NCBI RefSeq assembly: GCF_037975245.1 | Contig: NC_092569.1 | Span: 963,001 to 1,027,000, forward strand | Length of the DNA stretch: 64,000 nt | Direction: 5' to 3' | Source of the DNA: Apostichopus japonicus | Lineage: Eukaryota; Echinodermata; Holothuroidea; Aspidochirotida; Stichopodidae | Shown here: positions 45,301-56,300 of the stretch, in pieces | How positions within the stretch are numbered: the first letter of the stretch is position 1 | How the letters are laid out: each line of letters starts with the position of its first letter | Translations under genes and position numbers: made by a program | The notes under the pieces: model-generated | What the model was told of the DNA's origin: nothing | Seen by the model: the letters and a program-made list of their open reading frames with translations, nothing else | Database searches by the model: none

Positions 45301-48300
45301 CTGGGGATATTCCATTATAAGTGATAATTATGTCCTGGTCAACGTGTCCCTAAGTTGCAACACAATTTACGCAATGTAAAATACCGCTTTAAGATTGTAT
45401 AAAAAGGAATGAATATTGTAACGACAGGTACCGTCAACTATAACCGTTCCACATTTTACCGATTTTATCTGATATTTCAAAAGTCAAATAAAATTCATGT
45501 CATTCTGAAACCCTTCAGGGCGTTTACTTTCCAACGTTGAAAGAAGATGAATGTAATCGTTTATTATTTTCTGTCAAACGGAATAGTCATTGAGATTCTT
45601 TTTTGTCGCAGTGACAAGTTAGCATTGACAAGTGTAACATTGATCTTTGGCATTCCATCTGAAAACATATACATCCAAGTTGTTGGCAAGAGTTTTACTT
45701 TTATATTTTTTTTTCAGCGTTTTCATTTTGAAGTTGTCTCGGTATATCTCAAAAATGAAACGTGTAAAAATGTTAAATTTGTTTTCATAAAATGCGAACA
45801 ATTGTATCGAATTTATTGTTGTTATTTACCTAAATAGTAACATGTTTTGAAATTAAATGACTATTCTACCGATCTGGGACCACCATTGTCCATCGCATTA
45901 ACTCCCACTCCCACTCCTCCCACCCCCACTCCACCCCACCTCCACTCCAACCCCCCCCCCCCCAATGTAGATGGTGCTCACATTTTGCCACTATATATGT
46001 TGATACAATTTAGAACTTTCTGCACTTAAGTTGCTTACCTAAATCTTTGCAAATTCCATTGGCTGCCTGTAAGCTCCAACTGTCATCTTCTGCACAAATG
46101 GTGAGGTCACCCTCACCAATCTCTGTTGACCTCACTATTCCTGTCCAAACATGCCTGGGGTGCAAGGCAAAAGTTCCCTCTGATAAAATAGAACAGTTAT
46201 AAAGAAAAACTTGAAATCAATTATAAAGATGGTAAGACTATCAGACATTGAACTGTTGATTTACCTGCATACCATTGTAGCATTCAAACCCACCTCACAT
46301 AACCTCACATAACCATCATTTCCCACTCTTGAGGCAAACTTAAATGAGTCACATATATGGAATTGGGCTTTAAATGAAATTGACACTACAGGGGTTGAAT
46401 AAGTTCTTCTAATTGCTGCATTAATTTTCTATGCAAACCATCTTTGGGTTTAAGTGAGGGTTCCTATGAAAATATGCTCACAATAGTACGTCTATATGTG
46501 ATAATCTATAGACTAGTTAATCATTTATAGCCCAGCAAGTATATTAAGATAATAAAGTGTCCAAGATTGTAACCATGCAGCGTCGAGTCGGGCCCTTGGA
46601 CACTTATATCAGAGGACCCCCTTCATAATACCTTTGGTATGATATAAATATTCGAATACACTAGCGCCGTTGCCCCCCCCCCCCTCCCATAGCCTCCCGA
46701 CCTAATTAAGCGCGAGCTCCGTGTCTCTAGCCCTCGATTTGCATAGGATGGTCATACTCGTATAAACCTAGCCTGCACGTCACACGTAATATTGTATGCT
46801 ATAGGCTACACTTATCAACATGCTACATTCGCTCTTGGCTTTAACGACAAAGGTTGTGAAATTTATCGGTCTATTTTTCCTTCTTTTTCTTTCTTGTTTA
46901 AGGGGGTGGGGGGGGTGGGAGGGTATTATCATCGAAGAAAAGTTCACATTTTACCACATCTTCCCTAAGTATATTTAGATTCAGTGGCGTAGGAAGGTAC
47001 TTTTGAGTGGGGGGCTGAAGACTGATGGCCGGCCTGGGGGAGGGGTCTAAGGGGAGGGGGTGTCCCCCTTCCATTTGGATTATTTTGCATTTCCAGGTGG
47101 CCTCAGATGCAATTTGGTGCAATATAGCACACTTCAGCACCCACTCCATTTTGTAAATGATTTTGCATTTTTACCTGGCCTTAGATGCAATTTGGTGCTC
47201 CAAATGAGATTTTTTTCTCATTTGGAAATGAAAAAGGGGTTTTGCGAAGCGGGGGGGGGGCGGAATGATACTTCCGCCCCACCGTATTTTTCACTGGGAG
47301 GCTGTCGCCCCCCAGCCCCCCGGTTCCTACGCCCTTGTTTAGTATAGATATGTGACGTCGCCATGCATTGGCCGCTTTCATTTCTTCACAGCCGACTTCG
47401 CTATCATTAACGGTACATGGGAATGCGCAATCAGGACTATTGTACAACATAAACATGCCTTAGTTATGTTAATAATGAAGTTTTTCTTTAAATAGGTAAA
47501 AGAATGTATGCAATTTCATTTAACTATAACACATTTTCCTTAGCGCAAGATATTCCTTAACGCAAAGAAGAAAATATCAGGTACTGCAAAAGGAGATTAC
47601 ATTGTCAGTTAACGAATATGTATTTTCATTTAATGAAAATGAATATCCTTTTAACTTTAGGGAAACGTCCCCCCCCCCCCTCCCACAAATAGAACCGTTT
47701 GTTTAGGGAAATTCGTTTGCTGACATATCTGTACATGACCGACAAGTTATTCCGGCAACGAGGAGGTATAAATGTTCAGGCCGCTTGTTAAGCTCATTTT
47801 CCCAGGTACCTAACTCATTCATCGTCTGTAGGGGTTTAAGGGCAACAAATGACGGCTAAGCGCATACACTGGCTGTCATTTCCAATCTTTGTCACGCATG
47901 TTCAAATCTTAAAAGACATTAACTGATGCTACATAATCATAATATACCAGACTACGGATTACTAGAGTCTCCATTTGGTTTTAATCATTTTCTTTGGTAA
48001 TTTTGAATAATTACAGACTTCAAGGGTGAATGGTTTCATGTAAAAGGCACACATTGGTCCCTGAAGCAGCTTTTCACTTAACCATTTATTATTATTTTTT
48101 TAAATTCACTCGATTACACGTTTCTTCGTTCGCTTTTCATTCTTTCATTTTCCCTCTCGTTCATTCAAATATTCATTCGTGCAGTCATTCACCCATTAAT
48201 TCAATCATGCATTAATTCAATCGTTAATTAATTAAATAATTAATATATTAATTTATTCACATTCGTACGTTTTCCTACATTCACTGATTCCTTCATTCCT

Positions 48301-49292
48301 TTTACAAACATAGATAGTGAAGAACAAAACATTGGATTTCGTACCAAACCAAATTGAAACCTTTGACAAACAATTTTGAATAGAATGAAATATTTAATTG
48401 AATGGTTCATGAATATTCATTATGATGAATGAGATGCCACTGTCTGGCATTCGTATACTTTGATATAACAATGGGAATTTCCACCTAAATACGTAGGTTT
48501 GTGAGTGGGAATAAGAATTTCATGCAGCAATTACCTATCTGAATTGATCAACGAAATTACTGCATGGTATATTTGTGTCTTATTAGCCCTAGATTTGCTT
48601 GTATATGTTGGATGGGTAAACAAGAATTTAAGAGGGGGACAAACACTAAAAACAAACTTCTCCCTCCCTTTCTCTTCCCATTTCATTCTTCATGGACAAT
48701 ATAACTTTATAGTATTTGATAACTAAAATAAAAACAACATTTGTTATATCTACATTAGTAAGTTGGATATCATGTTTTAACACTCAACTATTGGTAGAAA
48801 GATGTACAAGTACTGTCATTCCCCCTACCTAGCAACGCACAACGCGAGAGCCTGCATTTTAAGTTTTGTATCACCTTATACACTATATATCACTGCTTTA
48901 ACTATTCCGGTGGAAGCTTCGCTAAGGAACCAATTCTTACTATAAAGCCTCCCACCCTCCTTCCACGCATACAAGAACACACAAAGCTAAGTACTAGGTT
49001 AACTGAGATGGCCATCGGTGTGTGATCTCCCTCTGTCATTCCTTCCCTACCTCACCGCCCTCTCACGGTATCTTCGTACCTTGACCTTCCACCCCATGTA
49101 TGACCTCTCAAATTCACCCAACCACATTAATCCCCTTCCTCCACACCCTCTGTAAGACCTCATTCCCCATTCTGCGCTAAATACTATCTTACCCCGTCTC
49201 CGAAATTCAGAGGGTGACACGGTCTGGATCAGATTCCAAAGAATTAGCGAAACAGCCACCATTCTCTCCATGTTGAGCAAGTTTTCAATCAA
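36334..49292 (-). CDS. SRCR-WSC-CUB secreted or membrane protein, paralogue B (3' incomplete)
   Basis: Five minus-strand coding exons: 49292-49193, 46179-46039, 41140-40991, 39239-38955 and 36720-36334, giving 354 codons plus one base, with 3' exons missing. Exon 1 encodes a signal peptide; the better start may be the internal Met of MERMVAVSLILWNLIQ. Exons 2-3 form one six-Cys SRCR domain (VWTGIVRS, LTICAEDD, GICKDLG; then SVDCIFY, AYC, TPCSKAAWVSCQ). Exon 4 is WSC (GCYSF, CTSRC, SRCYCGNN, CMKPC, KQSCGGIGHIAVYES). Exon 5 is CUB (SPGFPGNYNPSTSC, DETLRIM, FLMQFKV). Exon number, order, phases (all 1) and domain boundaries are the same as in paralogue A; sequence identity is low apart from motifs, so the duplication is old. 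The CUB again has only two Cys. Introns hold many transposons. Role unknown; ligand binding at the cell surface or in body fluid is inferred from the domains. Confidence 0.85.
36721..38954. other. Intron between WSC and CUB exons, paralogue B
   Basis: This 2.2 kb intron runs from donor gtaaga to acceptor ctcag. It is AT-rich, with a short (AT)n at 38860-38880; no element or exon was recognised. Confidence 0.6.
39245..39360. repeat. (GGAT)n/(AAAT)n tetranucleotide repeat next to WSC acceptor
   Basis: ATAAATAAATAAAT grades into imperfect GGATGGATGAAT words. On the transcribed (minus) strand this fills the last ~100 bases of the intron before the paralogue B WSC exon, supplying the pyrimidine-rich TTCATCCATCC tract in front of the acceptor. 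Confidence 0.9.
39663..39748. repeat. Inverted repeat with 16-18 bp arms
   Basis: AAAGTCCGTTGGCGAA at 39663-39678 is the near reverse complement of 39731-39748 (one extra base and one end base). The loop is 52 bases. It lies in an intron of paralogue B. Confidence 0.7.
40677..40891. mobile_element. hAT-like miniature element (CAGTGGCGTAC ends)
   Basis: The ends are CAGTGGCGTAC and GTACGCCACTG, an exact 11 bp inverted pair bounding 215 bp. The interior has a G run, a C run and, on the minus strand, the word GATGCAAAATGATGC that is shared with other elements in this window. CA..TG termini of the form CAGTGGCG are usual for hAT elements. The flanks do not show a clear 8 bp duplication, perhaps through decay. 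Confidence 0.75.
41350..43010 (+). pseudogene. CR1/L2-group LINE reverse transcriptase fragment
   Basis: The translated segments run in order along the plus strand: LRPVAFTAVTMKV, a decayed fingers region, VPASLVRWIINYLT, STGATQGTVLF, IQFADDTVMVGLI (the FADD catalytic block), then after an insertion RSYKYLGVVLNDKLTW, VHSLGFCVTG, and a C-terminal part with SVYQ-like and IWDDPNHRLQ-like traces. These are ordered landmarks of CR1/L2-type non-LTR reverse transcriptases. Stops and frameshifts are frequent. It lies antisense to the host gene, within its second intron. Confidence 0.82.
41992..42446. mobile_element. 455 bp element inserted into the LINE
   Basis: The ends CAGGGATGAGACT and AGTCTCATGCCTG are inverted copies with one mismatch. 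ATAGCA flanks both sides (41986-41991 and 42447-42452), and removing the element rejoins the LINE at FRHS. The interior has a ~30 bp A run (42306-42330), the GGGGGAGGGG/GTGTCCCCCTCCC block, and the word GATGCAAAATGGTGG found in neighbouring elements. It is hAT-like by its ends; only 6-7 bp of duplication is visible rather than 8. Confidence 0.82.
44260..44470. mobile_element. Decayed hAT-like miniature element
   Basis: It contains GGGGCCGGGGGGAGGG, then GCTTAAATGCAAAATGGTGC, and ends GTTGTGCCACTG. The left terminus is unclear, possibly CAGAGGAGG at 44262. It is identified mainly by the core word shared with 41992-42446, 46982-47337 and 52370-52981. Confidence 0.5.
44946..45186. mobile_element. 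hAT-type MITE, 241 bp, with perfect ends
   Basis: Terminal inverted repeats CAGGGTTGTCACCA and TGGTGACAACCCTG match over 14 bases. An exact 8 bp target duplication, GACATCAT, flanks it (44938-44945 and 45187-45194). CAGGG ends plus an 8 bp duplication are the hAT signature. The interior holds repeats of GCCGGGCGG/CCGCCCGG and no reading frame. It sits in the second intron of paralogue B. Confidence 0.95.
46982..47337. mobile_element. hAT-like miniature element, 356 bp
   Basis: The left end is CAGTGGCGTAGGAA and the right end, reversed, is CAAGGGCGTAGGAA. The flanking octamers TTTAGATT and TTTAGTAT are similar but not identical, as expected for an aged target duplication. The interior carries GGGGGAGGGG, GTGTCCCCC and two copies of GATGCAATTTGGTGC. 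It lies in the first intron of paralogue B. Confidence 0.82.
47338..49192. other. Remainder of first intron, paralogue B
   Basis: Contains a C run at 47670-47679 and a TTCATTC-rich simple region at 48120-48300. No exon was seen. Confidence 0.5.
48120..48300. repeat. TTCATTC/ATTAATTCA simple-sequence region
   Basis: An imperfect tetranucleotide-like stretch of CATTCATT and ATTAATTCAATC words. It is ordinary intronic simple sequence. Confidence 0.75.
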
Positions 49293-50282
49293 TTCTACGT
49301 TTGTCTTCTCCTGATATTAATGGCAGTTATCAACTATTTCACGATAAAAACTTGTTGTTTTAGTAGCAGGCTGAATAAAAAAACATATTTAAAAGATATT
49401 TTCTCCCAACTTGCAGATTATCTTCTCACCATAACCGGCTTCAATTGATTTAACAAAAGTTACATTCGAAATGAACAAGTTTCAAACAGTAATCTTGTTC
49501 CACTGATACTAAAGCCCTGAGCTGTGTTCAGAAAGACAACATGCGCTTTGCAATACTACGAACTAAACTGATATTACTGAGAGCCGTTAAATTCGAAAAC
49601 AGTGGTGAACAAGAATTGTCGGAACCTGTAATAAAAGAAATCCGTGAATCTTTTAACCAGTCGATGTAGTTTTCCAAATGACTAGGGCTGAAATCCGAAC
49701 GAATAGCGATTGCTGATAAACCACTGACTACCAGAATAACCTTTCCACAACTGGATCCCACAAGGGTAATAAGAAATAAACGGATAAACAATAGATAATT
49801 TCTGGCCTCTTCAGTGACTGAAACCGGGGTCAAGTTGGGGAGTATGTGCTTACGAATGTGAATTCTCAACGCGAGAAAAGCAAAAAGCAAAGAAAAGGAA
49901 CAACATCTAAACCTCGTGGGAGGGTTGAAAAATATTTCCAGCCGCCCACCCTGCACGGTGCGAGAGATATAAATCTAGAGTACATTATCCTTTCGTTAAG
50001 TTTATGATCTACGGGTATATATATAATCACATGGAAGTATTGTGCTTATCTGAAGCATGTGAGGGGTCACGGGTCTTTGATAGGTTGGTTGGAACCTGTT
50101 GTTTTGCAGTCAAACATGTTGTGCCTGTCGCGTAGAGGTTCCAAACAGATTTTGTTTTAAAAGTTAAAGGAGCCCACAATAGGTTTTTGTAGTATAACAG
50201 GCGGCCTATGTAATAAAAAAGTAATAAAAAAAAAGCAATTATTTCAAATTGTTCGAGTAATAGCCGAACAATGTTTATTGAA

Positions 50283-50360
50283 ACCTCATTATTATTATTA
50301 TTAACCTTTAAAAGGGTGATTCGGTTAGCCGAAGCTAATCTTCCCCGAGGCCCTAAAATA
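50283..50360 (-). repeat. LINE/SINE-type 3' end with (TAA)n tail (copy 1)
   Basis: On the minus strand the sequence TATTTTAGGGCCTC is followed by GGGGAAGATTAGCTT, TAACCGA, CCCTTTTAAAGGTTAA and a (TAA)n tail. The same ordered words with an (ATAA)n tail occur at 62590-62662 on the plus strand. A conserved end plus a simple tail marks a retroposon 3' terminus, though its class is unknown. Confidence 0.7.
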
Positions 50361-51599
50361 CAGTCATTATAAAAAGAATAATATTATGAAACAATAAACA
50401 GAGAGTAAGACTATTAAACATACATATATACAACAGTAAATCACAAAACTGTAGCCTTCTTGTCTTTTGTTGTTGTTTTTTTACTACCAATTTTGGTTAT
50501 TGGTAACACCTCTTCTTGTTCATTCTTTTAACACTTTTTAAGTTCTTATTTTCAAAATTGTATTTTCCTTTTTAAAATTAGTTGAAAGTATAACAATTTT
50601 GTTTTAGTGTTTTCTATGATTATATTTCATTCACATTGCTCCTGTATGAGTTTGAGTCATTGTTCGCCCCCCCCCCTCCCATTAAGGCAATCTTTCACCA
50701 GTTTTCAACTATCATGTTCCAGTCAATAATATCAAACCGGATCTTTATATGAATTCAACACTCCAGTAGATTCATCACGGATCCTCGCATAATTGTATTT
50801 CGTGTTATTATAAGATATTTCCTGCAACCGATGTAGAAACTTTGGAACGGTATATTACAGCTGTTTATTTTGGCAGACAAGATATACCATTTGATAAAAA
50901 TACTAATCCATGACGTAAGAAAACGATAAACGACATGTTCAACCCCTCCCATCTCTCACCATATCTGCTCATCCACGCCCTCCCTTTCCAACAAAATAAA
51001 AAATAAAATACTCGAAAATGTCGTTCACACGAATGTGTTGTATCTTAATTTATTAACTCATCAGTATGGCACTTATGCACTTGGGTCGATATCTGCTGCA
51101 TGTCTTAACAAACAACCTTTAGTTTTCCTATAGCGTTCATTAACTTGAAATGTACTAACTGTAATTTTGTATACCCAAAACCTGTTTGTGTATTGAATTG
51201 AATGATCATACGAAAACCGATGAGAAATGAATTTTATGGAGCCTTTTGTAAGAAAAAAAGGAACAATAAAAAACTAACAAATAAGGAGAACAAAGAACAT
51301 TCGATTGCCGAAATAAGTCATGAAAACTTGCAAAATTGCTAAAGATTTTTTTTTTTGATCTAACCAGAATCGAAACTTCTTGACGTCATTTCGAAATGAT
51401 AACGATACCGTCCCCGGCACAGGTCTGCACATCATAATTCCTCCACCATTCAACAAGTCGCCCCTCCCCAAATGAGAGAAAATGAGCGTGAAGAGAGAGA
51501 GAGGGGAATATATACATAGAGAGAGAAAGTGGTACCACGAGCGGGAAGAATTTGGAGACAACGTAGACAAATCTCACGTTTCAGGAGTGTGGAAATTTG

Positions 51600-51690
51600 A
51601 TTTGATTTATTTGTTTTATCACGTGAATATATACATTGTGAAAGGAAGTCTTCTAAAAAACCTATATTGGCTTAACAAAGTAGAAGACTC
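51600..51690 (+). repeat. Dispersed repeat, probable LINE 3' end (copy 2)
   Basis: It shares TTTGATTTATTTG, ATATATACAT, GGAAGTCTTCTAAAAA and GGCTTAACAAAGTA with 8630-8720. Confidence 0.45.
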
Positions 51691-52369
51691 CCTGAAATTG
51701 GAATATCTCATTCCCATTTATGACTAAAAATAGATTTCATAGGCATAGCGGTATGGTTAAGCCTTTTGTCCCCACACTTTTGAAAAGCTATCCTACGCCG
51801 ACAGCCTACATAGATTCAACCTATGGAAAGGGAATGCAACTGCCAAATTGTATAGGCTATGTACACATTGGCAGAAATCGAACGAAAATGTTCTTGCCCT
51901 TTATTCACGCGATTTGTGACCCTGTTGTGAAAAACTGGCAACCCTGCTATAGGGTGTCAACTTCAAATTAGTATCACACCATGACACCATCGTAATGTTT
52001 GTTTTGTATTACTGGCTAGTGCCACGGAAGTTTTCACCCTAGAAATGATGAGCTTCTATTTTGAGTGAGTTATTACCTTCCATATATTGGGGTCAGTTTA
52101 GACATCAAATGGCACATTCTGATAAAGCCTATATTTCAATCATAAGTTTATAATGAGGTCTAAACGCTATAATAGTGACCTAATTCTTCCACCAATAATC
52201 TGAAAAATCCCCGACTGAGCGCGGAGGTGGAAATCATGATCCTTCTCTCAATAAAATTGGCCATTGATGTAATTTACCATCGGGTTGGGAACCCCTCGTT
52301 AACATAGGGATATGATGTTCATGATAGCGCTAAATTTAGTGCAACGTACAGTTCTACACTATCATTCAT

Positions 52370-52981
52370 CAGGGGCGGACTGCAGGTCTTAAAACCGGCC
52401 CGGGCATTTTCCACCTAGACCGGCCCATTATTCATTGATATGCTACTTACATAATGATAGCCGTCCTGGGGGAGGGATCTAATGGGAGGGGGTGTCCACC
52501 TCCCCATTGAAGTTAAGGAATGCCTAGATGGAAAATGGTGCTATATATCTAAATTTTGTAGGTTACAATAATCCTTTAAAAATGACCCAAAAATAATTTT
52601 CCAGAAGCAACAATTGATTAAACTGAGAAAAGTTAAAAACGTAAACAAAAATAGACAAAAATACATGTTATAGACTGGATTTTATGTAGTGGTTCAAGCA
52701 TTTTAATTGTGACAACATGCTTGAAAAAATGAAAAAAAAAAGCTTACATAAAATCCATTAGCACGGACGGGTTGCCAATAGCACGTTCTTTTGTTACGAA
52801 CTAACAGACTAACTAACATGGTGATTTCATGAGCTGGTTCCCACAGTTAAAAATATATTTCTACACAGCCCGTCTGTATTCTATTAACAACTGTGAAAAT
52901 GAGTTGTAATTTTTACCAGGCTCCCCAGCCCACCGGTCCAACGGGCATTGTCCAAATGCCCGTGTGGCCAGTCCGCAAATG
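52370..52981. mobile_element. hAT-like miniature element, 612 bp, with 8 bp target duplication
   Basis: TCATTCAT flanks both sides exactly (52362-52369 and 52982-52989). The ends are CAGGGGCGGACTG and, reversed, CATTTGCGGACTG. The interior carries GCCGTCCTGGGGGAGGG, GGGAGGGGGTGTCC and GATGGAAAATGGTGC, the core shared with other elements. No coding capacity. Confidence 0.9.
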
Positions 52982-53371
52982 TCATTCATACCTCGGTTAT
53001 CTGGCCTCGCCCCTTATGCTGTATATTACTATTAATTTACGGTGAAAATATGATATAACTCTAATGTAATGTTGGCTTAATATTACATACTGTCCTGTCT
53101 ATAATTACAGGCATGTTTTCATAATTTTCGATGATTTACCCGCTTCATGAAGGATAACTTCTCGGCCACCGTAGCTGGGGTCATACCACTTGCTATGCTT
53201 TGTTTTGGTATTACAGCGCCCTCACATGACATTGGCAGATAACAACATTTGTGTTAGCTCTTTATTGCGTAGGCCCAATATAACTTGCGTCAGCCTTCAC
53301 GAAAACTACAATTTCTTGTTGACTTCTCACCTGAACTTTCCATTAAAGAGATCCGAAGATTAAGAATAGCG

Positions 53372-56300
53372 ATGGCTGCTGGGTAAGACTTTTATGTACA
53401 AATCTTGACTAACTTTACAGGCTAACGTTACTTTTGATATCAAATTGGTTAGGCCAAACTGAGTTAGGACTAACGTTATGCTTATACTAGTATACTTTAG
53501 AAGCTTCCTACATCACCCTAGCCTACGTAACGTTTATGTCGCATCTGGATTTGGAGGCCAGGCCCTATTTAGGCCTAACTATAGGAGCATGTCCTACTGC
53601 AAAAAGGAAACATATAGTACAAGTGGGCCTATCCCTCAGTCATACCAATTAGGTAGGATAAGCCTAGGCTAGGTTCCTGTCGTAAATTTATTAGTTGTTG
53701 TCCTTAAAAATAGATAAGCTAATGTTTGATTGAATGTAGACACATTTGACAGGCTGAACCCTTGATTCTTCCAGGTAGTGCATGACAGTAAGCCTAGGGT
53801 AGTCTGTGAAGTCTCAATGGCAAATGTTCTTCAACTGGTTTATTTTCCTAAAATTATAATCTTGTTGATTTTTCCTCAAAATGTAGTTGATTAAGAATGC
53901 TTGTAACTGAACTGTCGATATTCTTAGAATTGAGAATATTATCAAAACACATTTTTTTTTTACAGATATTAATTTTGCCTGTGAATAAGTGAGTTAAATA
54001 TAAAGAAACGCCAACAAAAACTTAAACTGATATGCAGTGATGACATCTTTCACTATGCTAATATTGGCAGATGCATCATAAAACACCACATTTGAAAACT
54101 GATAACTTTGGCATACAACATGCTACGTGGATGTCGGTTTAGGTGCAGAAAAGAAAAACCAGTCAATTTCAGTCAAGAGAATATATCCCTTTAAAGCTGC
54201 ACATATATTACATGGATGTACTCACAATCTAGTCTTACCATACTCATCCATTTCAGGAAAAGGTATGGTATCTTCACAAATCATGTTATTGGGATGCACT
54301 ATGTACAATAGGAATGATAGAATGAGATGTATATTTCCAGATTTTACAAGAGAAATAAAAGATATTAAATTTGTTGAATTTTCTGAATGAGACTAAACAG
54401 TTTAATAGTAACATGCTCATTAGGGAACACCCAAATGTTTGTAACCACATACATGCAGTACTCGAGCCATGTCAAAGTATTATGTACTTGGCTATGTATG
54501 ACATAATGACACAGATGTTACAAACCTGCCTCCTAACAAGAGTGGCCAAGTTCTAACGCAATATCAAAATATAAGACACATCGAATACTGTAAATTTTTG
54601 CTTTTATGTGTTCATTTTACCTGAAAACTCTATAGAGAGTAGTCAACAATAAACAAATTTTAATGTTATTTTTTATGTTTATTTCAGAGGCAGTGATCCC
54701 AGCGAGTCATGGTGGAGTAGCGAATCAAGTGAATGGTTTGGTAGCATACTAACAGCAGCTAAAGAAAAGGTACAGGATTCTTTTTTTTAAATTCTACGGA
54801 ACTATTTAAATACAATTTGAGTATGAAATGCATTGTTAGTTTGTTGGGTAGATGAATTTGCAGGTGTCCAAATAAAATAGGTAAGGATTGAAACTTAACC
54901 ACTACTTAAAACATTTTCCAGATGTTTTTATTAATCCTAGCAAGCTCTAATAGCAATCAGAACTGACTTTGTTGTGTATAATAAGTATTTATGTGATTGG
55001 ACTTGTGTTCCTCTCTCCCCTCACCCACTCCCATCTCTCCTCCCTCCTTGTATTTAATGGATGACATGAAAGACACTAAACATTTTTCATAGATTATATA
55101 TGTCTTAACCTGTATTTTGATGTTTTGTATATTGTTATATTTTTATCCTATTTATAAATTTCTCTGTAAATTTATACTGGAATAAAGAAATGAAAAAAAT
55201 AAATATATAACAGGCTGCTTGCCATTCAATCCTTCACACAATCTACAAGTAGGCTGTTGCTTCTGTTAAAGAATTCTTAAGATTAGTCAAACAGATGTGA
55301 AAGGATGATTGTGTCCACTTTGTGTTGTTACAGTTCTCTTTTGTTTCCTAATTTGTCATAAATTTTCAGAAGGGGCTTCCCTGGACAGCCTAAAATATTT
55401 TCAAATGTAAATTAATTTTTACTGGTTTTCATTTCAGTCCTCTGCAGCTCTTCAACAGATGTCTAAGGACATACAAGAATTTGGTACGACTATACAGAAA
55501 GACACAACGCAAGCTGTTGCCACGTCAGCTTCAAAGATTGGTCAGAATTTGAAGGTAAAACATAAATATTCATATTGTAAAACTCCCTGGACACTCCCCC
55601 AGTTGGGATAATTTTATAATCCTGCTTTAATCAGTTAAAGGGTAAGGAACTGTTTGTACTGTCAGTATGAGTGCTTAGCAGCATGATATGAGTGGACAGT
55701 ATAGAATTGTATTACTGTGAGAAAATTGTCCCAACTGGCTGTCCCTGGATTTGAGGCAAATTCCCTCAAATCTCAACGTACTGTAGATTTTTTTATTGAA
55801 ACCCACCATTTAAAACTCAAATGAGGTTTCACTTGAATAACCTATGATACCCCCAACCCCTGTATCTTGATATTCACATCAAAGGAAAAATTGTAAAAAC
55901 AAGTAATTAGTGAATTTGATTAATTGTCTTCAACTGGTACACAGGACACTATGACATATTCCTATGTGAAAATGCTATGTGGAAAACTTCAATATGGTGA
56001 CCTATTACTACATAATGTGAAATGACTAATCACATATTGTAATGGAACTTTAGTATCAACATATATCTAGAAATAGAAAATATGTCGAAATCCAAAATGA
56101 AAGACTTTAAAGCTCTTGCTTATAAAGAATTTATTCTGATTTTCAAAATTTATGTTTAGCATCTTGGAGTAAATTTTAGACATTAAACCATTCTCCTGCC
56201 ACTGGAGTATTGGTTTTAGGACTAATTCATTTATTGGCGACCAGCCTTTCTTTCAGTAATCTAAGATTTTCCTATTTACAATTTCTGAAAAAGCTTGTGT

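Larger units (their letters stand above)
49293..53371. other. Region between paralogue B and BSDC1
   Basis: The two genes diverge here (minus to the left, plus to the right). Besides the two dispersed repeats at 50283 and 51600 and the element at 52370-52981, I see no supported feature. A 142-codon open frame at 49956-49528 on the minus strand has no family resemblance. Confidence 0.5.

Noticed and set aside
49528-49956. 142-codon open frame on the minus strand upstream of paralogue B
   Set aside because: No recognisable domain, no good initiation or splice context; might be leader sequence of paralogue B but unsupported.
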